Of a stretch of 64,000 bases of DNA, positions 48,101 through 58,370 are shown piece after piece. The position numbers were made by a program, and so were the translations under genes. A model generated the notes under the pieces. The model worked only from the letters and a program-made list of their open reading frames with translations. It was not told the origin of the DNA and did no database searches. This stretch comes from Babylonia areolata (taxonomy: Eukaryota; Mollusca; Gastropoda; Neogastropoda; Buccinidae), in NCBI RefSeq assembly GCF_041734735.1, contig NC_134898.1, positions 45,636,341-45,700,340 of the forward strand, in the 5' to 3' direction. Numbering within the stretch: position 1 is the stretch's first letter; every line of letters begins with the position of its first letter.

Positions 48101-51100
48101 ACACTGCACAACCTCAACACACACCGCTGCACAACCACCACCACCCCCCCCCCCCCCGCCCCTGCACAACAACACCCCCCCCCCCCCCCCCCCCCCCCCG
48201 CTGCACAACCTCAACCCACACCGCTGCACAACCTCAACCCACGCCGCTGCACAACCTCAACACACACCGCTGCGCAACCTCAACACACACCGCTGCGCAA
48301 CCTCAACACACACACCTGCACAACCTCAACCCCCCCCCCCCCCCCCCAACCCTCCCGGCCCCGCAAGAACTGCAACACACACAATCTGAAAACATGCCCA
48401 CACAACGTCAACACACCCACACCCACAACTTCAAAACCTACACATGCATACACCCACCCACACAACCTCAGCACACCTGCCCCCGCACAACTTCAACCCC
48501 ACCACCCCCACACAACCTCGACACACAACCTCACAACTTCAACACACACACACGCACAACCCACCCCATCCCACCCCCAGCACAACCTGTACAACATCAA
48601 CACCACCACCTCCTCACTCCCCTCACAACCTCAACACACATACACGCACAACCCCGCACAACTTCAACATACACACACACCCACACAACTAACACACACA
48701 CACATGCACATGTGCACGCACACAACCTCAACACACGACTGCACAACCTTGACACATATCTACACAACTTCAACCCAAGTGTTGTCCTCTCACTCCAGAC
48801 GAAGAGCCCTGATCGAGGCCCTACTGTTTTACAACCGTTTCAGACAAAAGACCCTGATTGGTGCCTGAGATAGTTTTGAATTTTTGGAGTGGCACCTAAT
48901 TTCCATAACGACAATATAAGCTAAGAATATCGTAACTGACCTTTCCTCTCTCCTCTGCCACCAACAAATGCAGTGTGTGTTACTGTGCTCGCGAGCAGGA
49001 GAGTTATTCTCGCAGTGACTGGTTCATGTATACAGTGCATGTCGGCAATAGCGTCTGACCCAGTTTCTTCTCAGTCACATGGCAAACAACAAAATTAGAC
49101 AGAATTAGAAGGGGCCCTGTAAAATGTTCTGAATTCAATCTGTTTCAAACTCTTTGTGCTTTGTATTTGTATTTTGTATTTGCATTTCTTTTTATCACAA
49201 CAGATTTCTCTGTGTGAAATTCGGGCTGCTCTCCCCAGGGAGAGCGCGTCGCTGCACTACAGCGCTACCCATTTTTTTGTATTTTTTCCTGCGTGCAGTT
49301 TGAGTTGTTTTTCCTGTCAAAGTGGATTTTTCTACAGAATTTTGCCAGGAACAACCCTTTTGTTGCCGTGGGTTCTTTTATGTGTGCTAAGTGCATGCTT
49401 CACACGGGACCTCGGTTTATCATCTCATCCGAATGACTAGCGTCCAGACCACCACTCAAGGTCTAGTGGATGGGGAGAAAATATCTGGCGGCCGAGCCGT
49501 GATTTGAACCAGCGCCGCGCTCAGATTCTCTTGCTTCCTAGGCGGACGCGTTACCTCTAGGCCATCAATCCATCAATCAATTTGTGTGCACATTTTGAAC
49601 ACAAAATATGAATACTTTTCATCATGGTGGAGTGATGGCCTAGAGGTAACGCGTCTGCCTAGGAAGCGAGAGAATCTGAGGGCGCTGGTTCGCAAATAAA
49701 TCATCTAACTGTGTGATAGCATTAGAAAGGAGGAAGTTCTACACTTCGTCCCCAAGTAACTCGTTACGTTATCAGATATGTTATCAGATTGGAAGTTTTC
49801 AGTTCATCAATTGTAACCTTTGTTTTTTTGGCGTTTTTGTTTCTTACCCACACAAATGGGTCGTCTATGGAGCTAACCGGCAGTACTGAGTGAGTTGAAC
49901 ATGCTCACCACCCCAAAAACCGGAGTATGGCTGCCTACACAGGGTCATACACGTAAAATCCCACTTGTATACATACGAGTGAACATGGGAGTTGCAGCCC
50001 GCGAACAAAGAAGACAAAGAAGAAGAAAAAGAAGAGGAGGCTCACCCAAAGATCTTCTCCCCGAGCGACTCCCTGACGTCCTTGACAGCTTTGGGCAGGG
50101 GCAGCTCCAACCCCACCTTGGTCAGCTCCTCTTGGTTCGTCAGTTTCTGGCCCGACACCGACACCGGTTCTCCAGTTCCGTCACCAATCACAGACACCTG
50201 CATGCAGGGGAAAAAGGCCAGGGTAAAAGCGTCATCACACTCGCATCACAATATTTTTACAAAATGTTTATAAAAGATGTAAAACGAAGTTGACAAATTT
50301 GTGCAGGGAAAAGACCAGGTGAAAGTGTCATCACACTCACATCAGGATATTTTTACAAAATGTTCACAAAAGATGTATTTAAAAAAAAGAAAATTTCTTT
50401 TTAAAGCATAAGGAGTTGACATGTATGTTTAAAAAAAAACAAAAATAAACTATAGATTGTATCGAATTTGTGCAGATAATGGACATGAAAAGTTTGTGTT
50501 GTACAAAACTAAACATTACAAAATCACATCAAGCAAGCAAGCAACCAATCGAAACTGAAATCATGGAATCAACATATGAATATCTATTAATGAATATCTA
50601 TTAATCTGCCCATGTTATTCTGACACGCAACGATTAATATTCAGAGCAATAATATGCTGTAACTTCCCAATGAGCAAAATTATATTTTGTTTCTGTAAAC
50701 CTTTGAATTAAAGAAAAAAGCAAAACAAAAAAAACAAAAGCATAAAAATCTAAACCATATACAATGTCAGCAACTGTATATGTTACCAAATATAAACAAT
50801 ACGCTTTGTTATCCTTATCTCTAAGTGAAGTAAACAAGTGGTGATTTCGCTGTTGTCTGTCATGAAACTGCCAACACAAAACAATCTGATAAACCAGATC
50901 AACACACACACACACACTCGCCTACACACACATCAGAACTGAAGGCAACCAGGGTGGTCCAGGCAGTCACGGGCCATCTCCCGTAGCTGGTGATACACAC
51001 ACACACATACACAAAAACAACCCGCACCACCCCCTCCGCCCCCCTCCCACACACACACTCACATCAGAGCTGAAGGTAACCAGGGTGACACAGTGGTCCA

Positions 51101-53726
51101 GGAAGTCACGGACCATCTCCCCTGGTCCACACACACAAACACACACACGTACACAACCCCCCCCACCCACATACACACACAAACAAAAACACACGCACAC
51201 ACACAATCTCACATCAGAGCTGAAGGTAACCAGGGCAACGCGGCGGTCCGGGAAGTCACGGGCCATCTCCCCCAGCTGGTGGTCCACGGCAGCCTGCACG
51301 GCCTGGAGGCGCGACACGTAGGTCACGTTGCGACCCTCATGGGGCAGCCGCTGGGGACCCTCCATCGTGTTCTCCCGACGCAGCCGGCGCAGGGTCGCCG
51401 ACCCCCGCAGCTTCTGGTGACCCGGGACCTGGAGGTCGGCAAGGAAGGGGCAATGATAATGATAACGATAGTAATAATAATAACAATAATAATAATAATA
51501 TGGAGGCTTACATAGCGCGGTTCCCACCTTTCAAGAGCAGGCTCACTACACTTTACAGCAGAAACAGATACGGAACATTTCAAAGGAAAATAACAAAAAT
51601 GAGATATAACTATTCACACCCGCATAACATTCAATGCACGGGAAAGGTACATCACACACACACACGCACGCACACGCACGGCACGCACACACACACACAC
51701 ACACACACCACTAAAAAATACACCTAAAACCTAAAAATGACACAGAGAATCACCAGAGATAAACGATCAGTGAAATTATGATGAACTACACATTGTACAA
51801 ATAACAAAGTTATCTACTTGAGTAAAAAAAAACACCACCACAGACAATTCCCATAAAAAGGAAATTTTCTATCTAAAATTACATTTAAGAAATTTCTCAG
51901 CATAGGCGGATAGTAGTTTGCACAGGACAGGAATGTCGGACCCCTGCTGGAGTCTGCACTAGTGGGTCAAGGTTAAGTATGTGTAATTAAAGTAGTAGTA
52001 GTAGTAGTAGTGTAGGACTGGCAGGTTGTCTGTCAAGGCCTTGCAAAGGAAATTTTCTATCTAAAATTACGTTTAAATAACATACTTACCGTGACCCAAC
52101 TAGTGCAGACTCCGGCAGGGGTCTGACATTCCTGTCACATGCAAACTACTATCCGCCTATGCGGAGAAAACGAAAGTACTACGGCCGATAACCTCCCGGA
52201 AGTAGGTAACCTCCCCTTTGTCCCCCTGGCTAGCGCCCTCTTTTTCCGGCAGCCATCATGACTCCTGTTCCTGTGCTCTTCATACGGCTAAGTTTTTTTC
52301 TTATTTTCTGCCTGTCTGTCGATTCTCTGGCGTTTTCTTGTTTTTTGTCAAATTATGTCTCCAACCAGGTCACATAATTATGTAGCTCGATTGGGGAATC
52401 GTGCTAAAATTAAGGCGCGATCGCACTGGCCCTCTCAACAATGCTAACCCACCCCCTCCTCCACTCCCTCCGGTCGACTCCAGACCTCCACCACCTCCTA
52501 CACCTCCTCTGGTGACTTCTAGAAGTTTGTTGCCACACACTCAGGTCAGTGTTGCCTTTAATGTCATTTTCATTGATCCGCGAACGCACTCGACGTGATC
52601 TGCGTTTTCTCAGCTCTGCTCGTCGGCAGTGTACGAGTCGACCTCCTCTATCTCTTTACCCATACCCACAGTTGCACCAATGGAATGTGCCACAATCCCT
52701 TTGGGGAAACAACACACACACACACACAAAAAAAAAAGCAGCAGCTTGTTTTGGATCTGCACAGACCTTACAACCTTTTTTTTTTTTTTAATGTCCCCTC
52801 CAATATCCATCTCTTTTTCCTCATTTGTCGGATTCGCATACACTATTTCGCTGTCTCATCTCTTCTTGTTCCAGCAGCTGCATGGGCAAATCTCAACAGT
52901 AAAGCTGTGCGTTGTGCCGCTCATTGAACTGGGGTACCTTTTCACTCCCCCCCCCCCCTCCTCCATCAACTATCAAAAGTCTATACTTTCACTCCTTTGA
53001 AACAACTGACATTATGACTGCATCAGCCTTGCCCCTAATTTTGAGGGGGAAAAAAACTGGACCCTATGAAGTAATAAAAAGCTAACAAGTCACTGACCTC
53101 TGGACTCATAGTGACTCAGCATGCAGCTCGACTCTTTACTTCCTCACACATGATGTCCTGCACATGCACTGACATGTACACACACACCCACCCACACTTT
53201 TCCGTCGTGATGGACCCGCGCTACTTTTTGAAAAAGTTTTTGAATAAATGTGATACACAAACACACATGCCTGCGCGCACACACACACGCACACACATAC
53301 ACACACAAACAACAACCAATACAAGCATGAAAATACTCATTCTTGAATACATATGCATGCATGCAAAGACCCCCTCCATCCCCCACATATATTTATTGAC
53401 CAATGTTCTTGTGTCTTACAAACCTTAAGGTTTCATGACATTCCATTCTATCATATTCTATTCCACACACACACACACACATTCCTGAATCACCTCTGTG
53501 GTTATCGTCATGCTACCAGAGATGTCGATGCAGAAGACAACAATGGACTCGTCACGCCCTGAGGTTCCACAGGTTGTGGTTGACAGGGCTGCCTCAATCA
53601 GGTAAGTGACGTCATCAGCAGCCGGCTTCTCGTCCTCGTCAATGTCCACCAAGTTACGATATCCGCAAAACTCACACTTCCACACCTGCATTCAAAAACA
53701 GTACGTCAGAACCACCATAGTAACTC

Positions 53727-53767
<41 letters not shown>

Positions 53768-56258
53768 TATATACATACAACTTGTTTACTGAACGTGCAT
53801 CTTAGGAGTCTTTATCATAAGAATTTAACCCCTTCACTGCTGCAGACAAGTATGCTCATCAATGAAGGGCTGAAAGTATATTTTCAGATATTATGGAATT
53901 CAAACCCTTGACTGCTGCTGACAAGTATGCTCGTCTATAAAAGGCTGCCACCTTACTGATTCAAAACCAAGCATACAGGGGGCGGGGGAGTGGGGAACGA
54001 AATGTAAAGCGCTTTGAGCAGTATTTCTCGAGAAACGCGTTATATAGGTGTCCATTATTATATTTATTATCATCATACAGGTCAAGAAGACAGTTGACAT
54101 GGGTTATGAAAACAAGAAAATACCCAGCATGCACACCCCCGAAAAAAGGAGTATGGCTGCCAACATGGCTGGGTAAAGAAACGGCTGCCCACTCGTGTAC
54201 ATACGAGTGAATGTGGGAGTTGCAGCCAACGAATGAAGAAGAAGAAGAAGAAGAAGAAGAAGAGTCAGAAAACAACCAACCAAAGCACCGTGGTACATTC
54301 ACCTTGTCAGGGCCGTCATCCTCAATGCCGCTGATGTTGGACATCATGGCCTCACAGCCTGCGCACTTGATCGTCTCCCCTGCATGCATCGTACTGGGCT
54401 TCTTCAGCGTGTCGAAGCGCAGCGACACAATGTTGGTGTGGGCCCTGCGGAACATTTTCCCTGTGAAGAACATAAATAACAATAACAATAACAACAATAC
54501 TAACAATAATAATGATACAAATTTATTTATATAGTGTTAAGTCACAGAGTCCATGATGGTCTACGTTCGAATTCTGCTTTCGCCTTTTTTCCCCAAGTTT
54601 GACTGGAAAATCGAACTGAGTGTCTAGTCATACATATGAGATGATAAACCGAGGTCCCATGTGATGCAAACACTTGGCGCACTGAAAAAGAACCCAAAGT
54701 GTTGTCCTCTGGCAAATCTAAAAAAAAAAAAAATCCACTCTGATATGTACAAAAACATATATGCATGCGCTCAAGGCCTGACTAAGCGCTTTGGGTTATG
54801 CTGCTGGTCAGGAATCTGCCAAGCAGATGTGGTGTAGTGTATGTATGGATTTCTCCCAACGCAGTGACGCCTCCTTGAGAAACTGAAACTAAATCATGCG
54901 CAGAGATGAATCAATGGGCTTTCATTCACTTTAATTTCACATGAATGCATAATTCTGAACCAAACGGTTGAAAGACGAAAATTATGAACTGATTATAAAC
55001 CACTGATGAAATGAGATGGAAGGGGGGTGGTGGGGGGGAGGGGGGGGGGAGGAGGGGCTATTTTGGAAACAACAATGGACTTCTAGACAGCACCATTTTT
55101 TTTGTTAATTTGAATACTCATACTCCTCACACACACACACACACATACATAAACACACTCACACACACACACGACCACATGCTTAACACTCCACGCAAAA
55201 TGGAACAGAGGCCTAGTGGTAATACGCCTAACAAGAAAACAAGTTTGCACAGGTTTGAATCCCATATGTATACTCTCAACATGACGAGCATCCTGAATTG
55301 TACACAGGGCCATTTGTTGTGACTAAAACCAAAGTATTACAATGCAATGCAATACAAATATGGACTTTCTAGATATCAGCACTTTCTGTTAATTTGAAAA
55401 CACAAACACACACACGCATACACACTATGTCTATGTCTCCCCTTTTAATATTTTTTTTCCAATGCTCTGTATCTTTCCCCACCATACACACATATGTGCA
55501 CACACGAGTGCACACACACACCATTCTTCACCCTCTGCCCAATACTGTTCCCACCACCATGCCCTGCCCTCCATCCCCAACCTCCCTTCCTCCCCCCCCC
55601 CCCCCCCCCCCCGTCTAATATATATCACTTAATGTGGAAGACGTTAAACTGAAGACTACTACTACTACGCGCACACACACACACCATAGTGACATCCCAC
55701 ACAAAATATAAACACCAACACAATTTGACACACACACACACTCTCTCTCAAGGCAGAAAATATCACAACTTAAGCTAAAAAAACATACACACCTCTGCAT
55801 CCTCCATGTTTACCCATTCCAGTTATGTGTGCACATGAACACTGGTTTTCATAGCTGAGTGATCTGTGTGCATGTGATGTGCATGCATGCATGTTTGTTG
55901 CTTTCAAAACAGCATTTCTAGTGAGTTTGTATCTCAAATGGTAATTTGTTCATGATCCTCTTCCTTTCCATGCTTCATTAATTGAAGGATAAATGCTAAT
56001 TAATAATCAAAGGTACATTAATTCATTATCATTTATTACCTTGTTCTGCAACAGACTCAATGTCAGTGTCCCTATCATTGTACGCTGAGAATGAAGTCAG
56101 AAGAGATCAGATACCTAATACACTGAGACAGAAACACAATTAGCATGATATTTTTCTTGCATGTCCTCTCTTTGCAGAATGTTTGCCCTTTCAGTGCCAA
56201 ACCTATTCTATGCTCAGTGACAACTATTTGCCAAAGTATAATTATGGTGACGGATTTG

Positions 56259-56295
<37 letters not shown>

Positions 56296-58303
56296 AGCAG
56301 GCATACTACTACAAGAAAGAGTATATATAACCTATACTTTTCTGAAAATGAAATGAACACACAATTCAACTATGACAATTTCAGGTGAACTGAATGATTT
56401 GCAATAAGAAAATTCCTGCAACGACGCCAATGAAAAATTCTGTTCCAAGGCACTTTTTTGCACACCAGAAAGGGACGGAAATTTCCATTCTGGGACATAC
56501 ATGACAATTTCATATTAAGTCAATTATTTTGTGATAAGAAAATTTACTACAACGATGCAGACAGAAATTTCCGTTCTTGGGCACTCAAGGGGTTAATTAC
56601 CATAATTATAAGAATGATTCAGTTGTACAGGCACTTGAACTGTCATATCAATTATCTTAGTTTATCAGGAGTGACCTGCCCATGGATAACGTCAAACAGC
56701 AGGAACAAATAGCTCTGCCATAAAATAATATCTTTTAACTGTTATTGTTTTTTTTTCAAATATCATGAGATTTGTTTCCCCATTCATCTGTGTTTTGGTG
56801 ACGTGAAATCGGAGTTTTTGTGCGGTGGATTCAGTAGCAGAGTGCTACAAGGTCCATTTGTGCATCGACCTGTGTTCGTGGCTGTACTTCAGCCATTGCA
56901 CCGGCAGCCTCTTTAGGAGCGGTGCTCTTCCACCAGAATATTACAGGACATGCTTAACACAAAGCCGAAATCAGTATTTACTTTGTTCTTCGTGTATTAA
57001 CCTTTCTTTTTATTTTTATTCTCCCCCAAACCCTTTTGAGTTTGTTATCGCGAAGTTTAAAAAAAAAAATTTTTTTAACCTGAAATTGACTTTCTGCATT
57101 CATTATCAGTTGTTTCGCTTGTCAGTTTAATGACTTCTCTTTTACGAAGTCCTTTAAGTAATTTCCTGTAATTGTATTTAGATTTTTTTTTCAAATTTTC
57201 AAATTTTCACCCACATTTCACCCTCATTTGCCCAGTTTTCCACAACCCTCCATTCATTCACATCTCCCACCCCTTCTAACCGATAATACTCAAATTTATT
57301 CATAAATACTTTAACAAAATTCTTCAATCACCGATATGTGTGACAGGACATTAAACAAAATTCCTCCTTCCTTAGTTTATCATTTTCGTTTGTAAAATGA
57401 TGAATGCATCCAAACTGAGTATGAATTATGCTCCTGTCCAAATATAATCAGCTGATCATACTTTTAGAACTGACAAGCTGACCTGATCAGGGCTGACATC
57501 AGCCTGAGGAATCAGCTGACGGTGCCTTTAGATCTGGTGTTTGGATCGAAAACTTAGGACTTCGAGTAACGTTATCTTGGGTGTTGTGTTTGTATTGCTG
57601 CTGCAGAGCAGACAATAACATAAACACATAGTTCACTGAAATGCTAATAATCAGTTAACTGCTAATCAACACTGACCATCATTACTGATATGGTCTGCTG
57701 CACATAATGTTCACACATGCAGTTACATTTCCTTTATCATTTATGCTTTCGATATTGACAACATGACATGACGTCAAGTCAAACAATCGCCCAACTATAC
57801 CTTTAGAGCGGCTGTCTTTGGAATGAGAATGGGAATGCGAATGAGACTGAGGGGCCGATTTCCAGTGGTGAGACTTCGTGGACTTGGACCTTGGCGGCAA
57901 GGGGGGTGCGGGTGGGGGTGGTGGGGGTGGTGGCTGCGGTGTCCTTGACCCCAAAGATGACAGCATCCCCATGGCCCGATGGAGCATGCCCGGTGGCTTG
58001 GCGTCTGCCTGCCGTGCCTTTCTGTCACTGCTTGTGTTGGCTGTTGAGGCTTCCTGTGCCGCAGCAGTGACCTCCCCTGGTGCTTCCTCTTCACCCAGCT
58101 CATCTCCAGAACCCCCAGAGTCACTGAAACAGAAGAACACAGTGTACATACAGGTACAAACATGCCTACGGTCACGCATACACAGCTCTCTCTCTAATGC
58201 ACTCATGTATGCACAGGCATTCAAACACAGCTACATACACCTTAGGCCTGGAAACAAATGCTATGTACATGTCCACACACAAACACATATACACAGACTG
58301 AAA

Positions 58304-58370
<67 letters not shown>

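Noticed and set aside
47887-48873. Plus-strand 323-328-codon frames of HTAAQPQHTPLHNLNT type
   Set aside because: Translations of the CTGCACAACCTCAACACACA minisatellite running into the antisense of exon 7.
52046-52262. U1 snRNA gene or pseudogene
   Set aside because: Only the short ACTTACC stretch agrees with U1; the later stem-loops and Sm site cannot be matched.
56825-57130. 101-codon frame in intron 2
   Set aside because: Begins in AT-rich unique intron sequence, lacks any motif and ends in poly-A/T-derived residues.
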